Positions 13,435 to 21,823 of a stretch of 21,823 nt of DNA are shown here, in pieces. The DNA is from JAZGER01 sp036480335. Lineage in GTDB: Bacteria; Pseudomonadota; Gammaproteobacteria; DSM-19610. The stretch is from contig JAZGGH010000062.1 in assembly GCA_036480335.1 (NCBI GenBank), forward strand, positions 1 to 21,823. Direction: 5' to 3'. Position 1 is the stretch's first letter. The number at the start of each line of letters is the position of its first letter. The translations under genes and the position numbers were made by a program. Under the pieces are notes generated by a model, which ran no database searches, had not been told where the DNA came from, and saw only the letters and a program-made list of their open reading frames with translations.

Positions 13435-14463
13435 ATGATTAAGGTAGCTGTAGTCGGGGGTACAGGGTATACGGGGGTGGAGTTGTTACGCTTTCTGGTA
13501 TTGCACCCGGATGTTGAAGTCACTATGGTGACATCGCGCTCGGAGAAGGGGATGCCGGTTTCTGCGATGTACCCCAATTTGCGTGGATATTGTGATTTGC
13601 CCTTTACCGAGCCAGATCTGGCATCTTTGCAGACCTGTGATCTGGTGTTTTTTGCGACGCCTAACGGGATCGCGATGACAATGGTGCCGCAATTGCTGGA
13701 TGCGGGTGTGCGCGTGATTGACCTGGCGGCAGATTTTCGTCTGCAAGATGTCGGTGTTTGGGAGCAATGGTATGGGATGACGCATGCTTGCCCTGATTTG
13801 CTGGAACAGGCGGTTTATGGCTTGCCGGAGATGTATCGTAGTGAAATAGCGAATGCGCAGCTGCTTGCCAATCCAGGTTGTTATCCCACCGCAGTTCAGC
13901 TGGGATTATTGCCGCTCATCAAAGCAGGTTTGATTAACTATTCGACGTTAATTGCAGATTGTAAATCAGGTGTCACCGGTGCCGGACGCAAGGCCAGTGT
14001 GCCAACGTTGCAGGCCGAATCAAGCGAGAGTTTCAAGGCTTATGCGGTGCCGGGGCATCGCCATTCACCAGAAATAGCTCAGGGATTATCTGTTTTGGCA
14101 GGTGAATCTGTTGGGCTGACTTTTGTGCCACATCTGGTGCCAATGATCCGGGGTATACACGCTACGTTGTATGCAAGACCGAAGGGTGATGTGTCTGCTT
14201 TGCAGGCTGTATTTGAAGCGGCTTATAAGAATGAGCCATTTGTGGATGTGATGCCTGCTGGATCGCATCCGGAAACGCGCAGTGTTAAGGGAGCCAATAT
14301 TTGCCGGATTGCAGTGCATCAGCCAACGGATGATATAATTGTTATCCTTTCGGTGATCGATAATCTGGTAAAAGGTGCAGCAGGGCAGGCGATACAGAAT
14401 ATGAATATCATGTTCGGATTGCAGGAGAAGGCTGGTCTGGAGTATGTGGCTTTATTGCCCTGA
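13435..14463 (+). CDS. argC: N-acetyl-gamma-glutamyl-phosphate reductase
   Basis: 342 aa from the ATG at 13435 (AGG 7 nt upstream); an alternative TTG two codons earlier adds nothing. MIKVAVVGGTGYTGVELLR is the NADP-binding Rossmann motif, and A-N-P-G-C149-Y-P-T-A holds the catalytic cysteine. The region FVPHLVPMIRGI and the closing segment are typical of ArgC. It performs the third step of arginine synthesis from glutamate, reducing N-acetylglutamyl phosphate to the semialdehyde. Other arg genes are not in the window. It is first in the conserved block leading to erpA and the rRNA operon. Confidence 0.97.
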   Translation: MIKVAVVGGTGYTGVELLRFLVLHPDVEVTMVTSRSEKGMPVSAMYPNLRGYCDLPFTEPDLASLQTCDLVFFATPNGIAMTMVPQLLDAGVRVIDLAADFRLQDVGVWEQWYGMTHACPDLLEQAVYGLPEMYRSEIANAQLLANPGCYPTAVQLGLLPLIKAGLINYSTLIADCKSGVTGAGRKASVPTLQAESSESFKAYAVPGHRHSPEIAQGLSVLAGESVGLTFVPHLVPMIRGIHATLYARPKGDVSALQAVFEAAYKNEPFVDVMPAGSHPETRSVKGANICRIAVHQPTDDIIVILSVIDNLVKGAAGQAIQNMNIMFGLQEKAGLEYVALLP

Positions 14464-14493
14464 CATATTTAACAATAATTCTATAGAGACTAT

Positions 14494-15234
14494 ATGTGCG
14501 TAATAAAAATATTGGGTAGCCTTCGTCAGGCAGGTAACACAAGTTGGTTATTTATGGTGGCAACGGCTGCATTGATAGCTTTCAGTGCCTGGCTGTATGA
14601 TTTTGGTAAATTGAATGGGGTTGATGAGCTTGCTGATACTCGCGAGGAAAAACGTGAGTTGCAGCAGAAGCTGAAATTTATCGATTCAGAACGTAAGACC
14701 GTGCAGCAAAAGCTGGCGGTCTATGAACGTTCTGAGCAGATTGATGTTGAAGCAAAGCAGAATGTCCGACAAGAAATGGCAACATTGCAGAGTGAAATAC
14801 TGGATCTGCGCAAGGAGATTGAATTATACCGGGGGATTTTCTCTCCGAAAGATAATACGCCGGGATTGCGGGTGCAGAATCTGGAGATTGAGCAGGCGGA
14901 TTTACCCAATCGTTACCATTTTGTCCTGACACTGACCCAGGTGATCAAGAATAGCCGAAAAATCAGTGGGACAGTCCATCTTGAAGTGTTGGGTGATGAG
15001 GATGGTCACAGTGCTCTGCTAATCTTCAGGGAACTGGGGCAGGGTGAAAAAAAGTCGCTAAAATTTGGTTTTCGTTATTTTCAGCATGTTAATGGAGAAA
15101 TCCGTTTACCCAGGCATTTTCAGCCTCGCCTTATTCGGGTGAAGGTGAAACTTTCCGGGAAAAAATCGAAAGTAATCGAGAGAGAATATGTATGGCCGGT
15201 GGCAAAAACACCGATTGAAGCCGCTAATACTTGA
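14494..15234 (+). CDS. Membrane-anchored coiled-coil protein, DUF6776-like
   Basis: 246 aa. One membrane helix lies at about 19-36 (WLFMVATAALIAFSAWLYDF), then a coiled coil at about 45-115 (EEKRELQQKLKF, QQKLAVYERSEQ, EMATLQSEILDLRKEIELYRG), then a beta-rich domain (about 120-240). Proteins of this design, DUF6776, sit next to erpA in many gammaproteobacteria. The function is unknown to me. It lies 30 nt after argC and 59 nt before erpA. The ribosome-binding sequence ahead of the ATG is weak (AGAG). The envelope location is predicted from the helix. Confidence 0.75.
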   Translation: MCVIKILGSLRQAGNTSWLFMVATAALIAFSAWLYDFGKLNGVDELADTREEKRELQQKLKFIDSERKTVQQKLAVYERSEQIDVEAKQNVRQEMATLQSEILDLRKEIELYRGIFSPKDNTPGLRVQNLEIEQADLPNRYHFVLTLTQVIKNSRKISGTVHLEVLGDEDGHSALLIFRELGQGEKKSLKFGFRYFQHVNGEIRLPRHFQPRLIRVKVKLSGKKSKVIEREYVWPVAKTPIEAANT

Positions 15235-15293
15235 CTATTCTACTGGGTTATTACAGAATATGCTTAATTTCTTATGGCTGGAGTTGTTGATTT

Positions 15294-15656
15294 ATGAGTG
15301 AGCAAGCCACTACACCTGCTGAGCAGTCGGATGATCTGATGTTTTCAGAATCGGCTATGGTAAAGGTAAAAAAGCTGATTGAAGAAGAGGGCAACCCCAA
15401 TCTTAAACTGCGAGTATTTATTTCCGGAGGCGGATGTTCGGGGTTTCAGTATGGTTTCACCTTTGATGAAGACATCAATGACGGCGATACTGTTGTTGAG
15501 AAGGAGGGTGTTACGCTGGTTGTTGATCCGATGAGTTTTCAATATCTACTTGGCGCTGAGGTTGATTATAAGGACGATCTTGAGGGCGCAAGGTTTGTGA
15601 TTAATAACCCGAATGCTACCACCACCTGTGGTTGCGGTTCTTCATTTTCGGTGTAG
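15294..15656 (+). CDS. erpA: Fe-S cluster insertion protein ErpA
   Basis: 120 aa, the family length. It has L-R-V-F-I-S-G-G-G-C48-S-G-F-Q-Y-G-F, and near the end T-T-T-C112-G-C114-G-S-S-F, the three cluster-binding cysteines of A-type carriers. Conserved YLLGAEVDYKDDLEGARF lies between them. ErpA passes Fe-S clusters to client proteins, including enzymes of isoprenoid synthesis. Start ATG at 15294 has a GGAG-containing sequence 9 nt upstream. It converges on anmK with an 11-nt gap. Confidence 0.97.
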   Translation: MSEQATTPAEQSDDLMFSESAMVKVKKLIEEEGNPNLKLRVFISGGGCSGFQYGFTFDEDINDGDTVVEKEGVTLVVDPMSFQYLLGAEVDYKDDLEGARFVINNPNATTTCGCGSSFSV

Positions 15657-15667
15657 TTTAAATCAGG

Positions 15668-16774
15668 TTAGTAGTACACCCCGCCAAGAATGACTTGTCT
15701 GCTGGCACCCGTGACGGCAGGCAGATTGCCAGGACATTTATTGAGTGTCTGCTTCGCCAGCCAGGCGAAAGCAACAGCTTCGACCCAGTCGGGGTGCAGA
15801 TTGGCAGCAGCTGTTGATTCAACCTTGCTATCAGGCAGTAATTCCACCAGTCTTTTCATGAGTACAGTATTGTGAACACCCCCGCCGCAAACCAGTACGC
15901 GCTGGCACTCAGGGGATTCTTTGTTAATTTCGTTCGCAATACTGATTGCGCTGAGTTCCAGTAATGTGGCCTGCATGTCTTCCGCTGGCAGCCTGGCAAA
16001 ATTACCCATCAGCTTATCCAGCCAGCGAAGATTAAATGTTTCACGTCCTGTGCTTTTTGGTGGGGAGGTTGCAAAATAGGGGTCAGACAGAAGCTGCTCA
16101 AGCAATTGTGGATGGTAATGCCCTGTACTGGCCCATTTTCCCTGGTCGTCATAGGCAAGGTGTTTATGGAGTTTGATCCAGTCATTCATCAGCAGGTTGC
16201 CAGGCCCAGTGTCAAAGCCGGTTACGCGGGCTGAAGTTCCTGCAGGCAGTATCGTAATATTTGCAATACCGCCAATATTCAGAATCACCCGGTTTTCATT
16301 ACTGCTCTGAAAGAAGGCTGCATGGAAGGCGGGAACCAGAGGGGCTCCCTGCCCGCCGGCAGCAATGTCATGGTTACGAAAATCAGCGATTGTGGTAATG
16401 CCGGTTGTTTCAGCGATGGTAGATGGATCACCAATTTGCAGGCTGATGGCTGCGCTTCCATCAGGTTGATGGTAGACCGTCTGACCGTGGCTGCCGATGG
16501 CGCAAATCTGCTCTGCCGAGAGCCGACTTTTTGTTAGCAGTGCATTGGTTGCAGCAGCAAAGTATCGGGCGGTTTCGACATGTAAACTGGCATATTCTGA
16601 AAGTGGACTGAGTGGGTTAGAGGATAGTTTTAAGAGGCGTTTTCCAATGTCTTTACCCCATTCATGCGTGTGGCTTTCGAGAAACTGGATGCGACCCTTA
16701 GCAAAATCAACGAGGGCCGCATCAATGCCGTCCATGCTAGTGCCAGACATCAGGCCGATGTAATATTCAGGCAT
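15668..16774 (-). CDS. anmK: 1,6-anhydro-N-acetylmuramic acid kinase
   Basis: 368 aa from the ATG at 16772-16774 (MPEYYIGLMSGTSMDGIDAA). A longer frame starting at 16867 is open but overlaps the preceding gene and extends past the known N-terminus. The G-L-M-S-G-T-S-M-D-G-I-D motif is the ATP phosphate loop of AnmK. Others include HGQTVYHQP, GGIANIT, FDTGPGN and VCGGGVHN. The enzyme phosphorylates and opens anhydroMurNAc recovered from cell-wall turnover, giving MurNAc-6-phosphate. It starts 16 nt after the M23 peptidase stop, in keeping with joint roles in peptidoglycan remodelling and recycling. Confidence 0.96.
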   Translation of the reverse strand: MPEYYIGLMSGTSMDGIDAALVDFAKGRIQFLESHTHEWGKDIGKRLLKLSSNPLSPLSEYASLHVETARYFAAATNALLTKSRLSAEQICAIGSHGQTVYHQPDGSAAISLQIGDPSTIAETTGITTIADFRNHDIAAGGQGAPLVPAFHAAFFQSSNENRVILNIGGIANITILPAGTSARVTGFDTGPGNLLMNDWIKLHKHLAYDDQGKWASTGHYHPQLLEQLLSDPYFATSPPKSTGRETFNLRWLDKLMGNFARLPAEDMQATLLELSAISIANEINKESPECQRVLVCGGGVHNTVLMKRLVELLPDSKVESTAAANLHPDWVEAVAFAWLAKQTLNKCPGNLPAVTGASRQVILGGVYY

Positions 16775-16790
16775 AGACGACTCTGGAATT

Positions 16791-18254
16791 TTATTGCTCC
16801 TGAAGTGCGAGCGTATTGTCTTTGGTGGATTGCAGCAGGGCAAGTGAGGTTGCTGCAACTTCTTCAAAACTCTTTTTGTATTTTCCCGGCAAGGGTTTTG
16901 CGCTGGGGAGTTTCACCGTCAATGGATTCCTGTGAACGCCATTGACGCGAAATTCATAGTGTAAGTGTGGCCCGGTTGCGAGTCCTGTTTTGCCTACATA
17001 ACCTATGATCTGACCCTGCTTAACGCGTGCCCCAGAGCGCAGCCCTTTTTTGAACTTTGAAAGATGGGCGTAGAGGGTGCTGTAGGCCGAGCCGTGTTTG
17101 ATAACGAGGGTATTACCGTAGCCACCTTTTTTCCCTCGGAAGACGATTTTTCCACGGCCAGTCGCCCTGATCGGTGTGCCGCTTCGAGCTGCATAATCGA
17201 CACCTTTATGGGCGCGAATTCGATTCAGAACCGGATGTTTTCTGCCGGTGCTGAAGCCTGAACTGATACGCGAAAAGTCAACCGGAGTACGGATAAAAGC
17301 CTTGCGCAAGCTTTGACCTTTTGTGTTGTAGTAGTCAACATTCCCTTTTGGGTCGGCGAAACGGATGGCGTGATGAGATTTGCCCCTGGAAACAAATTCG
17401 GCCGCAAGAATATTGCCGACACCAATTTTTTTACCATTGACAAACAGTTCTTCGTAGGCAACGGTGAAAGCATCGTTTTTGCGGATATCGAGGGCAAAAT
17501 CGATATCCCAGCCAAAGATATTGGCCAGTTCCATGGTGATTTTTTCAGGTAAATCGACTGACTGTGCGGCTAAAAACAGTGAGTCGTTGATTATTGCATT
17601 ATGGGTGACTGTATGCTTGTCTGGTATTTCAACAACCAGCTGGGAGGAGAATTGCTCGTCCTTGCGGGTTATCTTGATCGTGTTCAGGGAGTCGATGGCG
17701 TAAATGAGTTCAATTAGCCCGGTTTCTTCGTCGCTGAGAATGTTCAATGTCTGGCCTGGTTTGATGTTAGCCAGTTTTTTTGTGACGGGGCCTGTGCGCA
17801 TGATTTTGTGCAGATGGTTGGCCGGGATCTTTTTTCGCGCAAAGATTTTTGCCAGGCTATCGCCTTTTGCAACGGTAACCGTAGACCAGGTTTGCTGTGA
17901 GTCAGTGGGATTATTGGTGACTATTTGTTCGACGACGGCAGGTTTATTCGCAGCAGGTTCAATGGCTTTCGCCGTAACGATGGCGGCTTTCTGAGGATTG
18001 CTTGAAGCGGCGGTGTTAGTTAGCTTGATTTCGGGAAGAGGAAGTTCTGCATTACCTGTCTGTATTTGCTGAAGCAGAACTTTATCCTGAGACCGTAGTG
18101 CATTGGCATCATTTGCGGGGAGTGACAGGACTGCCAGTGCAATCACTGGCATGGCGATCAGCGCCCATTTCAGTGGCGAATGTTGGCGGCGTGGCCTCTC
18201 TTCGTATTGAATTGCATTGAAGTCTCGTAATGACGAAATCGGTCGATATTTCAC
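16791..18254 (-). CDS. M23-family peptidoglycan endopeptidase, MepM-like
   Basis: 487 aa. A short cytoplasmic N-terminus and one membrane helix (about 28-46) anchor it. A linker of about 70 residues precedes a LysM/OapA-like region (about 124-172: VTVAKGDSLAKIFARKKI and IKPGQTLNIL). The C-terminal peptidase M23 domain holds zinc ligands H349-K-G-V-D353 and H430-L-H432 (GPHLHYEF), plus H340. Both catalytic motifs are intact, unlike the divisome activators EnvC and NlpD. Such enzymes cut 4-3 cross-links so new glycan strands can be inserted. It is followed 16 nt later by anmK. Confidence 0.93.
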   Translation of the reverse strand: MKYRPISSLRDFNAIQYEERPRRQHSPLKWALIAMPVIALAVLSLPANDANALRSQDKVLLQQIQTGNAELPLPEIKLTNTAASSNPQKAAIVTAKAIEPAANKPAVVEQIVTNNPTDSQQTWSTVTVAKGDSLAKIFARKKIPANHLHKIMRTGPVTKKLANIKPGQTLNILSDEETGLIELIYAIDSLNTIKITRKDEQFSSQLVVEIPDKHTVTHNAIINDSLFLAAQSVDLPEKITMELANIFGWDIDFALDIRKNDAFTVAYEELFVNGKKIGVGNILAAEFVSRGKSHHAIRFADPKGNVDYYNTKGQSLRKAFIRTPVDFSRISSGFSTGRKHPVLNRIRAHKGVDYAARSGTPIRATGRGKIVFRGKKGGYGNTLVIKHGSAYSTLYAHLSKFKKGLRSGARVKQGQIIGYVGKTGLATGPHLHYEFRVNGVHRNPLTVKLPSAKPLPGKYKKSFEEVAATSLALLQSTKDNTLALQEQ

Positions 18255-18399
18255 TTAAACGTCCTTAAAAATTAACAGCAAACACGTTTATATAACGGCT
18301 GCGTATTTCTGAACACAATACATAATTATAGCAGTAAAGTGCTATCTACTTGAAGCAGATACTGTTACTGATTGAAATAATTGCAGTTAATGGTAATTT

Positions 18400-18450
18400 G
18401 CATACCCTCTTTTAGCGGCATACCCTGTAAAATCTTTGTTATTTTTACAG
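18400..18450. promoter_or_regulatory. Repeats in the mepM-like/tyrS divergent gap
   Basis: A direct repeat GCATACCCT occurs at 18400-18408 and 18418-18426, 18 nt apart. It is followed by a perfect 8-bp inverted repeat CTGTAAAA (18425-18432) and TTTTACAG (18443-18450). This lies 77 nt upstream of tyrS. It looks operator-like, but I cannot name a regulator. There is no clear T-box or other known leader. Confidence 0.35.
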
Positions 18451-18526
18451 CTGTGATTTGTAGCTGTGCTAGTCTTCTCGGGCATCAATTAACCTAACCC
18501 AATAATTATTTTGGAGAAAGCAGCTA

Positions 18527-19723
18527 ATGGACTCTTCTAATGATCTTGAGCAGATCAGGCGTGGTTCCCATGAAATACTCGTAGAATCTGATCTTGTCAA
18601 GCGGCTTGCAAATAACAAGCCTTTACGGGTTAAGGCAGGTTTTGATCCGACAGCGCCTGATCTGCATCTGGGGCATACCGTCTTATTGAATAAATTACGC
18701 CAGTTTCAGCTGCTTGGGCATGAAGCTATTTTCCTGATTGGTGATTTTACCGGAATGATTGGTGATCCGACCGGCAAGAATATAACGCGTAAGCCTTTGA
18801 CTCGCGAAGAAGTTGCAGAAAATGCCCGCTCCTATGAGGCGCAGATATATAAGATACTGGACCCTGAGAAAACACGTATCGTGTTTAACTCAACCTGGAT
18901 GGATAAGATGGACGCTGCTGATTTGGTGCAGCTGGCGGCTAAACATACCGTGGCGAGGATGTTGGAACGAGATGATTTCAGTAAGCGTTATCAGGCTGGC
19001 AAACCAATCGCTATTCATGAATTTCTGTACCCTCTGGTGCAGGGCTATGATTCTGTGGCGCTGGAGGCAGATGTGGAGCTGGGCGGTACTGACCAGAAAT
19101 TTAATCTGCTGGTCGGCAGGCAATTACAGGAAGTATACGGTCAGACACCACAGGTTGTTTTGACAATGCCGATACTGGAAGGTCTGGATGGTGTGCAGAA
19201 GATGTCTAAGTCGTTGGGTAACTATATAGGTATCGACGAGCCGTCAGATGAAATGTTTGGCAAGCTGATGTCGATATCCGATGACTTGATGTGGCGATAT
19301 TATGAATTATTGAGTTTTAGGCCGTTGTCTGAGGTTAAAAATTTACAGCAGGAAATGGCGGATGGGAGAAATCCGCGAGACATCAAGTTTGAGCTGGCCC
19401 GGGAACTGATTACGCGTTTTCATGATGCGGGGGCAGCGGAAAAGGCACAGGTGAATTTTATTGCCCGTTTTCAGAAAGGGGCAATGCCAGAAGATATGCC
19501 AGAAATCAGCCTGACTGCGGGTGAAGATGGTCTGGCTATTGCGAATGTGATTCAGCAGGCAGGTTTAACCGGCAGCACCTCAGAAGCGTTACGAATGTTG
19601 AAGCAGGGGGCGGTGCGCATTGATAGTGACCGGATTGAAGATAAGGCTCTACGTTTTGAGATTGGCAGGAAGTTTGTTTTGCAGGTTGGCAAGCGACGCT
19701 TTGCAAGGGTGCAGATGATTTAG
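18527..19723 (+). CDS. tyrS: Tyrosyl-tRNA synthetase
   Basis: 398 aa. The class I signature motifs are H47-L-G-H50 (PTAPDLHLGHTVLL) and K225-M-S-K-S229 (VQKMSKSLGN). A C-terminal S4-type RNA-binding domain begins at about residue 335 (SEALRMLKQGAVRIDSDRI). The length and HLGH spelling fit the TyrZ-like subgroup found in many gammaproteobacteria and Gram-positives, rather than E. coli TyrS. It charges tRNA-Tyr. Start ATG at 18527 has GGAG about 9 nt upstream. It sits directly before the rRNA operon, as in Pseudomonas. Confidence 0.97.
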   Translation: MDSSNDLEQIRRGSHEILVESDLVKRLANNKPLRVKAGFDPTAPDLHLGHTVLLNKLRQFQLLGHEAIFLIGDFTGMIGDPTGKNITRKPLTREEVAENARSYEAQIYKILDPEKTRIVFNSTWMDKMDAADLVQLAAKHTVARMLERDDFSKRYQAGKPIAIHEFLYPLVQGYDSVALEADVELGGTDQKFNLLVGRQLQEVYGQTPQVVLTMPILEGLDGVQKMSKSLGNYIGIDEPSDEMFGKLMSISDDLMWRYYELLSFRPLSEVKNLQQEMADGRNPRDIKFELARELITRFHDAGAAEKAQVNFIARFQKGAMPEDMPEISLTAGEDGLAIANVIQQAGLTGSTSEALRMLKQGAVRIDSDRIEDKALRFEIGRKFVLQVGKRRFARVQMI

Positions 19724-19762
19724 GCCTATTTATATAAGCTTTTTAGCCATTCGTGCAGTCTT

Positions 19763-19812
19763 TGAAATATTTTTCAGATAGGTGTTGACGTCCCTGAGTC
19801 GGGCTGTATAAT
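19763..19812 (+). promoter_or_regulatory. rRNA promoter P1 with UP element
   Basis: -35 TTGACG (19785-19790), a 16-nt spacer, and a perfect -10 TATAAT (19807-19812). An A/T-rich tract at 19763-19780 upstream suits an UP element. The GC-rich GCGCCGC right after the -10 is the discriminator type that makes rRNA promoters sensitive to ppGpp. A GGAGAA-ATTG-TTCTCC hairpin (19828-19843) follows. Confidence 0.8.
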
Positions 19813-19870
19813 GCGCCGCTTCCTTGAGGAGAAATTGTTCTCCAAACGGAAAAAACCGGTAAGAAAACAG

Positions 19871-19899
19871 TTGACGAACTCTGTTAACTAATTCATAAT
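19871..19899 (+). promoter_or_regulatory. rRNA promoter P2
   Basis: -35 TTGACG (19871-19876) and -10 CATAAT (19894-19899) with a 17-nt spacer, 87 nt after P1. This is the tandem arrangement seen in E. coli rrn operons. Confidence 0.6.
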
Positions 19900-19909
19900 T
19901 GTCGGTCTT

Positions 19910-19941
19910 CGCTAATCAAGCATTAGCGAGTTCATTAACAA
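19910..19941 (+). promoter_or_regulatory. boxB-like hairpin and boxA of the rRNA leader
   Basis: The hairpin CGCTAAT (19910-19916), loop CAAGC, ATTAGCG (19922-19928) is directly followed by AGTTCATTAACAA (19929-19941). The latter matches the boxA consensus TGCTCTTTAACAA at 10 of 13 positions. Such a site loads the NusB/NusE complex for rRNA antitermination. Confidence 0.6.
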
Positions 19942-20084
19942 AATAAATCAAGTAATTTGTGTGGGTGCTTACGTCGAAAATTTTTGCACGTTATTGTAAA
20001 CATTCGATGTAAGTAAACCTCGTGAATTTGAGTTTTACGAACCATCGAGCCAAGATTTGTTGCCTCAAGCAACAAAGCATGATT
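19942..20084 (+). other. 16S precursor leader
   Basis: Non-coding leader. It contains a perfect 8-bp hairpin TTTGTTGC (20056-20063), loop CTCAA, GCAACAAA (20069-20076) just ahead of the mature 16S 5' end. It probably belongs to the processing region. No gene is seen. Confidence 0.5.
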
Positions 20085-21609
<1,525 letters not shown>

Positions 21610-21823
21610 TTAAGGAAACCGGCAGTTCGCTGCGGGAGCTCGTCTCTCGATGCCAACTGTCGCAAGCAGGCTTACACACGTAGTTCGACTATCCGACCTT
21701 CTACGCCGATCTTCGGTGTGGTCAGGCAGCATCATCCCTTGTTGGTTGATGTCGCCGTTCCCACACTACTACGATCGGCGCTCTCGTGCTTTGGGCGTGA
21801 CGTTCCGGGACTTTGGTCCTGGA
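21610..21823 (+). other. Start of the 16S downstream spacer
   Basis: 214 nt after the 16S to the window end. I find no tRNA-Ile or tRNA-Ala in it; their absence this close to 16S is unusual for a gammaproteobacterial spacer. A nested three-tier hairpin lies at 21704-21780: CGCCGATC with GATCGGCG, GTGTGG with CCACAC, and an inner GGCAGCATCA with TGATGTCGCC. Confidence 0.6.

Noticed and set aside
16775..16867. N-terminal extension of anmK
   Set aside because: It overlaps the peptidase gene, and the AnmK motif begins right after the chosen ATG.
21610..21823. tRNA-Ile or tRNA-Ala in the spacer
   Set aside because: No GGTTCGA T-loop or acceptor pairing found in the visible part.

Overview
The window reads as a gammaproteobacterial chromosome or contig of moderate GC. 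The run argC, a DUF6776-like gene, erpA, anmK, an M23 peptidase, tyrS and then the 16S gene is, from memory, the gene order of Pseudomonas and relatives. The window lacks cas genes, transposases and tRNAs.

Layout. 1-1400 is the leader-distal part of a CRISPR array (20 repeats, 19 spacers, running off the left edge). Beyond it, one further spacer-length segment ends in a flipped, palindromic copy of the repeat core (1436-1463). A truncated Phd/YefM-type antitoxin fragment starts inside that palindrome and runs into the 3' end of an intact parDE toxin-antitoxin pair on the minus strand. Next come a minus-strand rhomboid protease, then plus-strand dsbB, a hypoxanthine-DNA glycosylase, a secreted protein coupled to a single-HKD PLD protein, and a two-gene proton-channel-like pair (MotA/TolQ/ExbB type plus a coiled-coil ExbD/MotB-like partner). 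A minus-strand operon of porin, FMN-binding protein and PepSY protein lies behind a Fur-box-like promoter. After it come an unusual IscA-like protein and an ATP-grasp ligase (plus), then tlpA-hemJ-yggX (minus), and finally the conserved argC-to-rRNA block.

Small palindromic MITE/REP-like elements with related ends are scattered between about 3.2 and 10.8 kb. They usually sit just after stop codons, and one supplies the last codons of a gene.

The rRNA leader has tandem promoters, a boxB-like hairpin and a boxA. The 16S gene itself looks mixed: its 5' third is gammaproteobacterial, but from roughly 20,450-20,560 onward many signature stretches are ones I associate with Planctomycetota. The right-hand 1.3 kb may therefore be a metagenome assembly chimera, so taxonomy should not be taken from this 16S.

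The most interesting items are the CRISPR/antitoxin junction, the orphan proton-channel pair, the Fur-linked flavin operon, the odd A-type Fe-S carrier with its ATP-grasp neighbour, and the mixed 16S. All family calls are from reading the sequence and from memory; no database search was run.
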